Positions 1 to 8,166 of a stretch of DNA of 64,000 bases are shown here, one piece after another; within the stretch, counting starts at the first letter, position 1; each line of letters begins with the position of its first letter. The position numbers and the translations under genes are program-made. This stretch comes from Aliarcobacter vitoriensis (GTDB lineage Bacteria > Campylobacterota > Campylobacteria > Campylobacterales > Arcobacteraceae). The notes under the pieces were generated by a model. The model saw nothing but the letters and a program-made list of their open reading frames with translations, searched no databases and had not been told where the DNA came from. The stretch spans positions 1-64,000 of the forward strand of contig NZ_PDKB01000007.1 of NCBI RefSeq assembly GCF_003316695.1, given 5' to 3'.

Positions 1-260
1 AACAAAATGCAATGGTAGCAAGTCAAACACATGATATTGCAATAGTAACAGATGAAATTGCAAAATTGATAGTAAGTGATGCTAATGAGAAAGAGTTTAT
101 TGGTAAAGATGAAGTTAAAGCTAAAAGATTAGAAAGTAATAAAGGAAATAATAAAATAGAAGAAACTTCGAAAGTAAAATCTATAAAAACTACTTCAAAT
201 ACAAAATCAAAAATAGAAGTTGTAAAAGAAAGTAAAACTGATAAGTGGGAAAGCTTTTAG
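1..260 (+). CDS. Methyl-accepting chemotaxis protein, C-terminal end (partial)
   Basis: This is the 3' end of a gene whose start lies before the window. The frame is open from the first bases (Q-N-A before the first Met at 12). Residues such as HDIAIVTDEIAKLIVSDA and NEKEFIGK resemble the end of the signalling helix of Campylobacterota chemoreceptors, which interacts with CheA/CheW. A Lys/Ser/Thr-rich low-complexity tail follows and ends in KWESF. A pentapeptide with aromatic residues at the C-terminus recalls CheR/CheB tethers, but this is only a suggestion. The sensor and membrane parts are not in the window, so the ligand cannot be guessed. Confidence 0.7.
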   Translation, partial: QNAMVASQTHDIAIVTDEIAKLIVSDANEKEFIGKDEVKAKRLESNKGNNKIEETSKVKSIKTTSNTKSKIEVVKESKTDKWESF

Positions 261-269
261 CTTTCTCAC
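245..269. terminator. Bidirectional hairpin between chemoreceptor and cytochrome c genes
   Basis: A 10-bp stem (GTGGGAAAGC with GCTTTCTCAC, one G-T wobble) and a 5-nt loop span the stop codon of the rightward gene and end just beyond the stop of the convergent gene. No strong T-run follows. Confidence 0.5.
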
Positions 270-691
270 TTCATATTCTGAATATAGTAATAAATAGCCT
301 CTATTTCTTCTTCAACCATAAAATATGTTGGCATAACATTTGCTTTATATATTAATTTATCGCAAACTTGATGTTTTTCAAATTTTAAATTCTCATTTTT
401 CTTAGAATTAACCTTTTTTGAAAAATTGTTATATTCTATATATTTAATATCAGGTGCAATGATTGAACAAATATACTCTTCATCATTTTGAGTATGCTTA
501 AAATCTACAATTTTTGCCCCTCTAGCATCATCTCCATGACAGTTGTTACATCCTATTCCTCTTGGATTATTGTATAACATTTTCCCATATTCATATTTGG
601 TAATAAAAGAGTTATTTATATCTAAATCATCTTTTGTAATATTCTCATCAGCAAATAAACCTAAAGCAATAAATATAATAAAAAATCTCAT
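266..691 (-). CDS. Small monoheme c-type cytochrome
   Basis: A 141-residue protein with a short hydrophobic N-terminus (MRFFIIFIALGLFA) that should send it to the periplasm. One haem-binding CNNCH motif lies near residue 50, and a likely distal Met ligand sits in the KANVMPTYF segment near the end. It is expected to carry electrons, but its partners are not visible. It is the last gene of a leftward operon and starts immediately after the Nudix gene stop. The roughly 60-residue insert between the haem motif and the Met is Lys/Asn-rich. Confidence 0.8.
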   Translation of the reverse strand: MRFFIIFIALGLFADENITKDDLDINNSFITKYEYGKMLYNNPRGIGCNNCHGDDARGAKIVDFKHTQNDEEYICSIIAPDIKYIEYNNFSKKVNSKKNENLKFEKHQVCDKLIYKANVMPTYFMVEEEIEAIYYYIQNMK

Positions 692-1273
692 TTAAAACCC
701 AAAATTATTTTGATTTTTTAAAAACCAATAAAGACTAAAAATAAGTCCTGGCGTTTTTGCTTTATTCTCATCAAAAATAAACTCATCACATTTTTCAACA
801 GGAAGGAAAAATAGTTCTATTTGTTCATCATTTACTCCTCCACCACTATGAATTTTTTGATTTTCATTTATATTCGCAAAAAACAAGTGCTGTTTTGCTC
901 CACTTATACCTACATTTGTAAAAAAAGATGTGATTTTTTGTAAAGAATTTATATCAACTTTATATCCACACTCTTCATCTATTTCTTCAATTGCAATCTC
1001 TTCAATAGTTTTATCTTTATCGACAAGTCCAGCACAAAGCTCATAAGTATATTTAATACTATTGTCATTTAAATAAACAGGCATTCTAAACTGTTTTACA
1101 AGTAAAAAAGATTTTTTTTCTTCATGATATAACAAAATAGATACACTATCATGACTTCTTACTGCTTCCCAACTTTTTTTAATTCCATTTAAAGTAAACC
1201 TTACACTAATTGGTTTTATGTATCTAGTCTCTTTTAGCTCTTCAATTTTTAAATCTTCAATATTGTTTTTCAT
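692..1273 (-). CDS. Nudix hydrolase, NUDT14/ADP-ribose pyrophosphatase-like
   Basis: A Nudix hydrolase expected to cleave a nucleoside diphosphate sugar. The Nudix box is GLVDKDKTIEEIAIEEIDEE followed by CGY. It keeps the final EE of the REUXEE core but has Lys and Glu at the usual E and R positions. A similar relaxed box with an ELCAGLVD lead-in is known in the UDP-sugar pyrophosphatase (NUDT14) group, so activity is plausible. I chose the ATG at 1273 over an upstream Met at 1297: an AGGAAG ribosome-binding site lies about 5 nt before it, and the longer form would overlap yajQ. The substrate is uncertain. Confidence 0.8.
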   Translation of the reverse strand: MKNNIEDLKIEELKETRYIKPISVRFTLNGIKKSWEAVRSHDSVSILLYHEEKKSFLLVKQFRMPVYLNDNSIKYTYELCAGLVDKDKTIEEIAIEEIDEECGYKVDINSLQKITSFFTNVGISGAKQHLFFANINENQKIHSGGGVNDEQIELFFLPVEKCDEFIFDENKAKTPGLIFSLYWFLKNQNNFGF

Positions 1274-1280
1274 AAACTTC

Positions 1281-1781
1281 CTATTTGAAATTATCAAATA
1301 CCAATGGAGCTTTTAAATCAAGACCTCTTAAATGCTTCATAACTATTTGTAAATCATCAATATTTTTACTAGTCAATCTTATAGTATCACCTTGATTCAC
1401 AGCAGTTACTTTTAGTTTTAGATTTTTAATCTCTGTTTGAATTCTTTTTGCTTCATCTTTTTCTATACTATCAATAATTTTATAAATATATTTTCTATTT
1501 CCACCACTACTATCTTCTTTTTTTACTTCTTCAAGTGAATTTATAGATATTCCTCTTTTATTCATCTTTGAAATCATAATATCTAGCATTGCATCTATTT
1601 TATTATCACTCGAAGATACTAAAGTAATAGTTTTTGCACCAATATTTAAATCTATTTCTTTACTAATACCTTTAAAATCATATCTATTGTCTATCTCTTT
1701 TTGTGCTTGAATTACAGCATTCTTCATCTCTTGCATATCAAGTTTTGCTGAAATATCTAGTGAATGTTCTTTTACTGCCAT
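1281..1781 (-). CDS. yajQ: YajQ-family nucleotide-binding protein
   Basis: A 166-residue cytosolic protein of full family length. It has the YajQ features: the start MAVKEHSLDIS, the NRYDFKG segment, and the C-terminal stretch ending in KAPLVFDNFK. The family has two alpha/beta domains that bind nucleotides, and some members bind cyclic di-GMP and act as effectors. Which role applies here is not visible. Cyclic-di-GMP enzymes occur elsewhere in the window (around 7, 39 and 52 kb). It is in an operon with the DUF423 and Nudix genes. Confidence 0.9.
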   Translation of the reverse strand: MAVKEHSLDISAKLDMQEMKNAVIQAQKEIDNRYDFKGISKEIDLNIGAKTITLVSSSDNKIDAMLDIMISKMNKRGISINSLEEVKKEDSSGGNRKYIYKIIDSIEKDEAKRIQTEIKNLKLKVTAVNQGDTIRLTSKNIDDLQIVMKHLRGLDLKAPLVFDNFK

Positions 1782-1806
1782 TTTTTATCCTTTTTATTTT
1801 AATTAC

Positions 1807-2196
1807 TTATTCTGATTTTAATATACCATAAGATAAAGTTAAATATCCAATTATAAGCAATGTTCCACCAATAGGAGTAATCGCTCCAAGAACTGGAATA
1901 TTTAAAATTGTTAAAAAATATAAAGATATACTAAAAATTAATGTTCCAATAGTAATTAAATAAATTGATAATAAAATTTTTCTTGCATAAGGACGCAACA
2001 TATACAAAAATGTTGCTATAAACAATCCAAATGTATTGTAAAATTGATAGGTAACTCCTGTATTATAAACCTTTAGCATATTTTCATCTAAAATAGATTT
2101 TAATCCATGAGCACCAAAAGCTCCCAAAGCTACTGCACTCGCTAATAAAAAACTAGCAAATGCTAAAAATCTTTTTGCTTTTATATCCATAACCAT
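1807..2196 (-). CDS. DUF423 family small membrane protein
   Basis: A 129-residue integral membrane protein with four hydrophobic helices. It carries the family pattern ALGAFGAHGLK near the N-terminus and GAITPIGGTLLIIGY near the C-terminus, as in E. coli YgdD. Its function is unknown. AGGAG lies 5 nt before the ATG at 2196, so I prefer that start over a second ATG two codons on. It lies 12 nt after the phosphoribosyltransferase gene, so it is probably co-transcribed. Confidence 0.88.
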   Translation of the reverse strand: MVMDIKAKRFLAFASFLLASAVALGAFGAHGLKSILDENMLKVYNTGVTYQFYNTFGLFIATFLYMLRPYARKILLSIYLITIGTLIFSISLYFLTILNIPVLGAITPIGGTLLIIGYLTLSYGILKSE

Positions 2197-2208
2197 TTTA
2201 AACTCCTT

Positions 2209-2655
2209 TTATTTTATATCAACTTCCCAAAAAAATTCAATCCAACAATTAGCTTCTTTTACATAAAAATCTGGCTTTATTAAAGCACTTTTTTTATAAA
2301 ACAAAGTTGCTAATTTAAACTCAATATTTGGGTATTTATTCTTTAAAATCTCCAAAATTAGCTTCATTGTATTTCCACTATCTATAATATCATCTATAAT
2401 TAATACTTTTTTTGAATTACTTAAATCTGGAATATTAAAAACATCATGACTATTTTTTTGAGTCTTTCTATCATAAGATATTGAGTTTATTATAAATAGA
2501 TTTCTTTGATTTAGTGCTTGAGCCATTAGATGAGAAAGAGTTAATCCACCTCTTGCAATACTTAAAAAAGTATCGGCTTCAAAATTCCTACATAAATTTA
2601 CTAGATTTTGTGTATCTTCTTTAAAAATTTCATAGCTATAATATAATTTATTCAA
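2209..2655 (-). CDS. Phosphoribosyltransferase, Xgpt/Hpt-like
   Basis: A 148-residue cytosolic purine phosphoribosyltransferase-type enzyme. The PRPP-binding loop is VLIIDDIIDSGNTM, and an ARGGL loop lies near residue 36. The C-terminal WIEFFWE resembles the end of xanthine-guanine phosphoribosyltransferase (WIVFPWE type). It probably salvages xanthine, guanine or hypoxanthine with PRPP. The start codon is TTG at 2655, preceded by AAGGA 6 nt away. It is the first gene of the leftward operon. Confidence 0.82.
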   Translation of the reverse strand: MNKLYYSYEIFKEDTQNLVNLCRNFEADTFLSIARGGLTLSHLMAQALNQRNLFIINSISYDRKTQKNSHDVFNIPDLSNSKKVLIIDDIIDSGNTMKLILEILKNKYPNIEFKLATLFYKKSALIKPDFYVKEANCWIEFFWEVDIK

Positions 2656-2722
2656 AAATATCCTTAATTTAAAAAAGATATATTATCAAGTTATAGCTTA
2701 TTTTGTTTTTTAATAGAAAAAT

Positions 2723-2748
2723 TTGTAAGAAGTTAGTACTTCTTACAA
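2723..2748 (-). terminator. acnB terminator
   Basis: A perfect 11-bp inverted repeat (TTGTAAGAAGT with its complement) with a 4-nt loop lies 10 bp after the acnB stop. On the minus strand it is followed by ATTTTTCTATT, the layout of an intrinsic terminator. Confidence 0.8.
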
Positions 2749-2757
2749 ACTATTTAA

Positions 2758-5334
2758 TTATCTTGAAGTTAAAAGAATAGATAAATCTTCAGCACTTACT
2801 TGGTGGAAATTTAGATATTTATAAACTCCATCTTTATTGCTTTCATTGATTTTTTTAGCAACTATGTCTAAATATTCTTGAACAGATGGTAATCTTCCTA
2901 AAAGTGCAGCAACAGCGGCAACTTCAGCAGAACCTAAATAAACTTTAGAATTTTTACCAAGTCTATTATCAAAGTTTCTTGTACTTGTACTAAATACTGT
3001 TGAACCTTCACTAACTTGTGCTTGGTTACCCATACATAATGAACAACCTGGAATCTCTATTCTAGCACCTGCTGCTGCAAATGCTGCATAGTATCCCTCT
3101 TGTGTTAATTGAGCTTCATCCATTTTTGTTGGAGGAGCAATCCATAGTTTTGCTTTAGCAACACCCTCACCTTTTAATACTTCTCCTAAAGCTCTGAATA
3201 ATCCTATATTTGTCATACAAGAACCTACGAATACTTCATCAATATTTTTTGGTCTATTGTCATCAGCTAAGATTTCACTTAATGTAGCAACATCATCTGG
3301 ATCATTTGGACAAGCTAAAATTGGTTCTTTAATATCATCAAGGTTAATTTCAATTGTTGCTAAATATTCAGCATCAGCATCTGGCTCTAATAATTGAGGG
3401 TTTTTAATCCACTCTTTCATTTTATCAGCTCTTCTTTGTAAAGTTTTAGCGTCTTCATAACCTTCTTCAATCATTTTTTCAATTAAAGCAATGTTTGAAG
3501 ATAAATATTCAATAATTGGTTCTTTATTTAATTGAACAGAACAAGCTGCAGCTGATCTTTCAGCAGATGCATCAGATAATTCAAATGCTTGCTCAACTTT
3601 TAAGTCTGGTAAACCTTGAATTTCAACGATTGTTCCAGCAAAAATATTCTTTTTATTTTTCTTAGGAACTGTTAATAATCCTTGTTTAATTGCATAATAT
3701 GGAATTGCATTTACTAAATCTCTTAAAGTAATACCCGGTTGCATTTTTCCAGAGAATTTAACTAAAACAGATTCTGGCATAGTTAAAGGCATCATACCTG
3801 TAACACCTGCGAATGCTATAAGACCTGAACCAGCTGGGAACGAAATACCAATTGGGAATCTTGTATGAGAATCTCCACCAGTTCCTACTGTATCTGGTAA
3901 ACATAATCTATTTAACCATGAGTGAATAACACCATCACCTGGCTTAAGTGTAACTCCACCTCTTGAGTTGATGAAGTCTGGTAAAGTGTGTCTTAATTTA
4001 ATGTCTGCTGGTTTTGGATAAGCAGCTGTATGACAGAATGATTGCATAACCATATCAGCACCAAAAGATAATGCTGCAAGTTCTTTAATCTCATCTCTTG
4101 TCATTGGTCCAGTTGTATCTTGTGATCCAACAGTAGTTGCAATTGGTTCAACATACATACCAGGTTTAACACCTTCAACACCACAAGCTTTTCCAACCAT
4201 TTTTTGTGCTTGAGTATAACCTTTACCATTGTTAGCTGGTTGTTCAGGAGCAATAAATATAGTTGAAGCACCTAATCCTAATGCTGCTCTAGCTTTTGCA
4301 GTTAAACCTTTTCCAATAATTAAAGGAATTCTTCCACCTGCTCTCATTTCATCTGTTAATGTGTTTGGAGCTAATTTAAATTCTGAAACAACTTTTCCAT
4401 CTTTTTCAATAACACCAGCATACGGTTTTAACACAATTACATCACCAGTATCAATAGCATCAACATTTGCTTGAATTGGTAAACATCCTGAATCTTCAGC
4501 AGTGTTAAAGAAAATTGGAGCAATTATTGAACCTATTACAACACCACCTGTTCTTTTATTTGGAACACCAGGAATATCTCTTCCCATATGCCATTGAACA
4601 GAGTTAATTCCCGATTTTCTAGAACTTCCCGTTCCAACAACATCACCAATGTAAGCTAATGGATGACCTTTTTGTTTTAATTCAATCATTTTTTCTAATG
4701 GTTTTTCCATTCTTGATTGTAACATTGCAGTTGCATGTAATGGAATATCAGCTCTTGTAAATGCAACAGTTGCAGGAGATAAATCATCTGTATTTGTTTC
4801 ACCAGGAATTTTATATACAGTTAATGTAATTTCTTCTTCAAGTGCAGGTTTATTTGTAAACCATTCAGCATTTGCCCAAGACTCAATAACTTCTTTAGCT
4901 TTAGCATTTCCAGAATCCATCAATGCTTTTACATCATTAAATGAGTTATAAACTAAGATTGTATTTTTTAATTGTTCTGCAGCCGCATCAGCAACTTCAG
5001 CAATTTTTAAAGCTTCAACTAATGGTGGTACATTGTATCCTCCCATCATAGTTCCTAAAATTTCAATAGCTTCAACTTTTGAAATCACAGAACATGCTAC
5101 TTTACCTTGAACAACATCATTTAAAAATGCAGCTTTAACATAAGCAGCATCATCAACACCTGGATTAATTTTATTTTTAAATAGATTCAATGCATAATCA
5201 GCATCTTCAACTTTACTAGCCTTTAATAACTCTACTAAATCAGCAGTTTGTTGAGCTGTCAAAGCTAATGGTGGTAATCCACCTTGTGAAGCTCTTTCAC
5301 TCTCGTGTGCTTTATAGTCTTGTAATAAACTCAT
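2758..5334 (-). CDS. acnB: Aconitate hydratase B
   Basis: An 858-residue bifunctional aconitase B / 2-methylisocitrate dehydratase of the TCA cycle, converting citrate to isocitrate in the cytoplasm. The order is that of AcnB: N-terminal HEAT-like domain (about 1-160), swivelling domain ([10 protein letters not shown]), then the catalytic core. Cluster ligands for the 4Fe-4S centre are visible in GSCMTNIG and [23 protein letters not shown] precedes the ATG. It is transcribed alone, with a terminator downstream and a long upstream region containing repeated TGTACAA motifs. Apo-AcnB binds mRNA in other bacteria; that cannot be judged here. Confidence 0.97.
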   Translation of the reverse strand: MSLLQDYKAHESERASQGGLPPLALTAQQTADLVELLKASKVEDADYALNLFKNKINPGVDDAAYVKAAFLNDVVQGKVACSVISKVEAIEILGTMMGGYNVPPLVEALKIAEVADAAAEQLKNTILVYNSFNDVKALMDSGNAKAKEVIESWANAEWFTNKPALEEEITLTVYKIPGETNTDDLSPATVAFTRADIPLHATAMLQSRMEKPLEKMIELKQKGHPLAYIGDVVGTGSSRKSGINSVQWHMGRDIPGVPNKRTGGVVIGSIIAPIFFNTAEDSGCLPIQANVDAIDTGDVIVLKPYAGVIEKDGKVVSEFKLAPNTLTDEMRAGGRIPLIIGKGLTAKARAALGLGASTIFIAPEQPANNGKGYTQAQKMVGKACGVEGVKPGMYVEPIATTVGSQDTTGPMTRDEIKELAALSFGADMVMQSFCHTAAYPKPADIKLRHTLPDFINSRGGVTLKPGDGVIHSWLNRLCLPDTVGTGGDSHTRFPIGISFPAGSGLIAFAGVTGMMPLTMPESVLVKFSGKMQPGITLRDLVNAIPYYAIKQGLLTVPKKNKKNIFAGTIVEIQGLPDLKVEQAFELSDASAERSAAACSVQLNKEPIIEYLSSNIALIEKMIEEGYEDAKTLQRRADKMKEWIKNPQLLEPDADAEYLATIEINLDDIKEPILACPNDPDDVATLSEILADDNRPKNIDEVFVGSCMTNIGLFRALGEVLKGEGVAKAKLWIAPPTKMDEAQLTQEGYYAAFAAAGARIEIPGCSLCMGNQAQVSEGSTVFSTSTRNFDNRLGKNSKVYLGSAEVAAVAALLGRLPSVQEYLDIVAKKINESNKDGVYKYLNFHQVSAEDLSILLTSR

Positions 5335-5640
5335 ATTATCTCCTATTAAATTTTAAGAATTTGGCTAAATTATATCACAAAGCTTTAAATAAATATGTAC
5401 AATTATTGTTTATAGTTGTACAAATTTATTTTTTGTAAATAAAAGTTACACTATTTTTTAAATTTGGAATTTATTATTTAAGCAACATATAAATCATAAG
5501 TTAGTTTACAAATGAGATTTTAAATTAAAATTAAAAGGCAATATATACATTGTACAATTTTTGTACAAAACAGCTTTATTTTATCGTTTTTTATATATAG
5601 TTTTTGTTAGAATTTACATAAAAAATTAAAAAGGAAAAAG
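5335..5640. promoter_or_regulatory. Divergent acnB / M48 intergenic region with four TGTACAA motifs
   Basis: This 306-bp AT-rich region has no gene. It holds four copies of a TTGTACAA-like palindrome: 5396-5402 (TGTACAA), 5416-5423 (TTGTACAA), 5549-5558 (ATTGTACAAT) and 5561-5568 (TTGTACAA). The first pair has centres 21 bp apart and lies near acnB. The second pair is 11 bp apart, near the M48 gene. The whole-turn spacing suggests a dimeric regulator binding one face of the helix. The regulator is unknown. Confidence 0.5.
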
Positions 5641-6402
5641 ATGAATAAAACAAAAAGTATTATTTTGATAATTTTAACAGCTTTTCTATTTTCAGCTTGT
5701 ACACATAAAGCTCCTTATACAAATCGTTCGCAGATGATATTTATGTCATCTTCAGAAGAGATGGCTTTAGGAGAAAAATCATATAAAGAAGCCTTAACTG
5801 ATGTGAAAGTTATAAACAATACAAAAGATTCTCAAAGAGTTAAAAATATAGGGCAAAAAATTGCACAAGTTGCACAAAGAAATGATTTTAAATGGGAATT
5901 TAATTTAGTAGATGATAAACAAGCTAATGCTTTTTGTTTACCTGGAGGTAAAGTTGTAGTTTATACTGGAATTTTAAAATATGCTAAAAATGATGATCAA
6001 CTTGCAACTGTAATATCTCATGAAATTGCTCATGCACTTGCGCGACATGGAGCAGAAAGAGTTAGCCATAATATGATTCAACAAGGTGTTGGAATAGTTG
6101 GAAATGTTGTTTTAGGAGCATCAGCTCCACAATATCAAAATGCATTTAATCAAGCTTATGGTCTTGGTACTAACTTGGGAGTTATGCTTCCTTATGGAAG
6201 AATGCAAGAGAGTGAAGCTGATGAAATAGGAATTTATCTAATGCACAAAGCTGGTTATAATGTATATGAAGCTATAAACTTTTGGCAAAATATGAGCGAA
6301 GGAAAAGAAGGTGGTAATGATTTCTTTTCAACACATCCAAGCTCGTCTAAAAGAGTGGAAGATATAAGAAAAACTATTGAAAAATTAGATTCTAAAAAAT
6401 AG
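5641..6402 (+). CDS. M48 family metalloprotease lipoprotein
   Basis: A 253-residue zinc metalloprotease, probably in envelope quality control like BepA/LoiP (YggG). The signal peptide ends in a lipobox LFSAC with the lipidated Cys at 20. The zinc motif HEIAH starts at residue 127, and the third ligand is in the ESEADEIG segment. The C-terminal STHPSSSKRVEDI is typical of the family. There is no TPR domain, so it is closer to LoiP than to BepA. AAGGAAAAAG precedes the ATG. A hairpin with a T-run follows the gene. Confidence 0.9.
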   Translation: MNKTKSIILIILTAFLFSACTHKAPYTNRSQMIFMSSSEEMALGEKSYKEALTDVKVINNTKDSQRVKNIGQKIAQVAQRNDFKWEFNLVDDKQANAFCLPGGKVVVYTGILKYAKNDDQLATVISHEIAHALARHGAERVSHNMIQQGVGIVGNVVLGASAPQYQNAFNQAYGLGTNLGVMLPYGRMQESEADEIGIYLMHKAGYNVYEAINFWQNMSEGKEGGNDFFSTHPSSSKRVEDIRKTIEKLDSKK

Positions 6403-6411
6403 TTTACTAGG

Positions 6412-6455
6412 TAGATTATAAGTTTATTAGACTTAGAATCTATCTATTTTTTTTT
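6412..6455 (+). terminator. Intrinsic terminator of the M48 gene
   Basis: A 12-bp stem with one mismatch (TAGATTATAAGT with ACTTAGAATCTA) and a 7-nt loop is followed by TCTA and nine T. It overlaps the end of the convergent GGDEF gene. Confidence 0.7.
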
Positions 6456-7645
6456 AAATACATCTCTTTATCAGCTGTTTCAAGTAGAGTCTTAGCATCT
6501 TCTCCATCCTTTGGATATATACTTGTTCCAAAACTAAATGATAATTCAATAATTAAATCTTTATTATAGTGAAATGGCATTTTTCCAGAAACTTCTTGTA
6601 TCCTAGAAATAGTTTTTTCTAAATATTCTACGGATTCTAAGCTTTCCAATAAAACAACAAATTCATCTCCACCGAGCCTTGCAACTGTATCTTCTTCTCT
6701 TACAGTATGTTTTAAAACTTCTCCAATATGTTTTAATAACATATCACCAACATGGTGTCCATAAGTATCATTTACTGCTTTAAATTTATTTAAATCAATA
6801 AAACATAAAGCAAAGAATAAATTATTCTCTATAGATTTTTCTATATTTTCATCTATTTTTTTAGTCAAATACAATCTATTTGGAAGTCCAGTTAAACTAT
6901 CGTGATTAACTGCATATTCAAGTTCGCTCTCTATCTTTTTTAGATATGTAATATCTTGACAAACTATAATTTTGTCAGATGATATGTCATTATTAATATT
7001 TATAATCTCAGCATGAAAAAATATCTCTATATTATCTTTATTTTCTGCTCTTAAGATATTACTATGACTATTTAAGTCAATTTTTTTATTTCTTGAAAAA
7101 AAGTATTCTGAAAGATGTTTATTTATCAATTCTTTTTCTTCTAATCCTAGAAATGAAGTACAAGCACTATTTGCATTTTTTATAAATCCATCATTGTCTA
7201 TTTGAAAGCTTATAAGTTTTTCATTGATTTTATTGAAAGTTTTTTTAGTATTATAATTGTGAAGATTTGTTTCATTCATTTTTTGAATATTTTTGAAATA
7301 TTCCATAAGATTATTCTGCTGTTTCGTAAACATTGCTATAAAATATTTTTTATTTTCTATAAAACAAATTTCAACATTAATGTCATAATATATATTATTT
7401 CTAAATATCATGGGAAGATGTAAATACTCTTTTTTATCTTCATATAAGTCATTTAAACTATCTTCTAGTCCTACAAATTCCCAAAAAACTTCTCTTAAAT
7501 CTGATTTCTCAGATATTTTTAAATCAGATTCAATAAAATCACTCATATTTTCAACAAAATCAATAATGGCTAAATCTTTATCAAAAAGAACATAAGCTAT
7601 CTTATATTTACTACAAACTATTGGTAAAATTAAATCAGTTTTCAT
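6440..7645 (-). CDS. PAS-GGDEF diguanylate cyclase
   Basis: A 401-residue soluble protein expected to make cyclic di-GMP from two GTP. It has a PAS-like N-terminal region (about 1-120), a second PAS domain (about 140-230) and a GGDEF domain (about 240-401). The active-site GGDEF is intact in ARLGGDEFVVLL. An RxxD product-inhibition site (REED) lies five residues upstream. There are no membrane segments. It overlaps the small GTPase gene by 4 nt (ATGA), so the two are translationally coupled. The GTPase module may therefore steer the cyclase; this is inferred from context only. Confidence 0.9.
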   Translation of the reverse strand: MKTDLILPIVCSKYKIAYVLFDKDLAIIDFVENMSDFIESDLKISEKSDLREVFWEFVGLEDSLNDLYEDKKEYLHLPMIFRNNIYYDINVEICFIENKKYFIAMFTKQQNNLMEYFKNIQKMNETNLHNYNTKKTFNKINEKLISFQIDNDGFIKNANSACTSFLGLEEKELINKHLSEYFFSRNKKIDLNSHSNILRAENKDNIEIFFHAEIININNDISSDKIIVCQDITYLKKIESELEYAVNHDSLTGLPNRLYLTKKIDENIEKSIENNLFFALCFIDLNKFKAVNDTYGHHVGDMLLKHIGEVLKHTVREEDTVARLGGDEFVVLLESLESVEYLEKTISRIQEVSGKMPFHYNKDLIIELSFSFGTSIYPKDGEDAKTLLETADKEMYLKKNR

Positions 7646-8157
7646 TTAATCAAATTTCCAACAACAGTAAAATTCAAAATTTCAAATATATCATTTACAC
7701 AAGTTTCATCTTTTGCTGATGTTTTAAAAACTTTAATAACATTTGAAGATAAAGATTTTATACTATTCAAATCTATCTCTTCATGTTGCAAATCACTTTT
7801 ATTTAAAGCAATAAAAATAGGAGCTGTTCCAACACTTTTTTGGCAAAGTAAAATATGTTCATTGATTGAATCAAGACTCTCTTTTCTTGTTACATCAGCA
7901 ACTATAATAAAAGCTTTTGAACCCATAAGATGATGAGCAAAAATTGGTTGAAAATCAGTTTTTCCTTCAATATCCCAAATCATCATAATTGATTTATGTT
8001 CTATACTATTAATATTAGAAATTAGCTCTTTTTTCGATATAGCAACACCAATACTACTTTTGTACTCTTCACTAAAGCTATTGTCCACAAATCTTCTTAT
8101 AAGACTTGTTTTTCCTGTACCATAATCTCCAACTAAAACTATTTTATAACTAAACAT
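7642..8157 (-). CDS. Ras/Rab-like small GTPase
   Basis: A 171-residue single-domain GTPase resembling eukaryotic Rab/Ras and bacterial MglA/Rup proteins. The P-loop is GDYGTGKTS (residues 10-18). The G3 region is WDIEGKTDF, G4 is NKSD and G5 is TSAK. The Ras catalytic Gln (DTAGQE) is Lys here, so unaided hydrolysis may be slow and a partner may be required. There is no C-terminal prenylation motif or membrane helix. It lies 9 nt after the OmpA/roadblock-like gene and overlaps the diguanylate cyclase gene. Its role is probably as a switch at the membrane, as inferred from the operon. Confidence 0.85.
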   Translation of the reverse strand: MFSYKIVLVGDYGTGKTSLIRRFVDNSFSEEYKSSIGVAISKKELISNINSIEHKSIMMIWDIEGKTDFQPIFAHHLMGSKAFIIVADVTRKESLDSINEHILLCQKSVGTAPIFIALNKSDLQHEEIDLNSIKSLSSNVIKVFKTSAKDETCVNDIFEILNFTVVGNLIK

Positions 8158-8166
8158 AAAAAACCT

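Noticed and set aside
4229-4474. Open frame antisense to acnB
   Set aside because: It is a mirror of strongly conserved AcnB coding sequence, with no ribosome-binding site or recognisable product.
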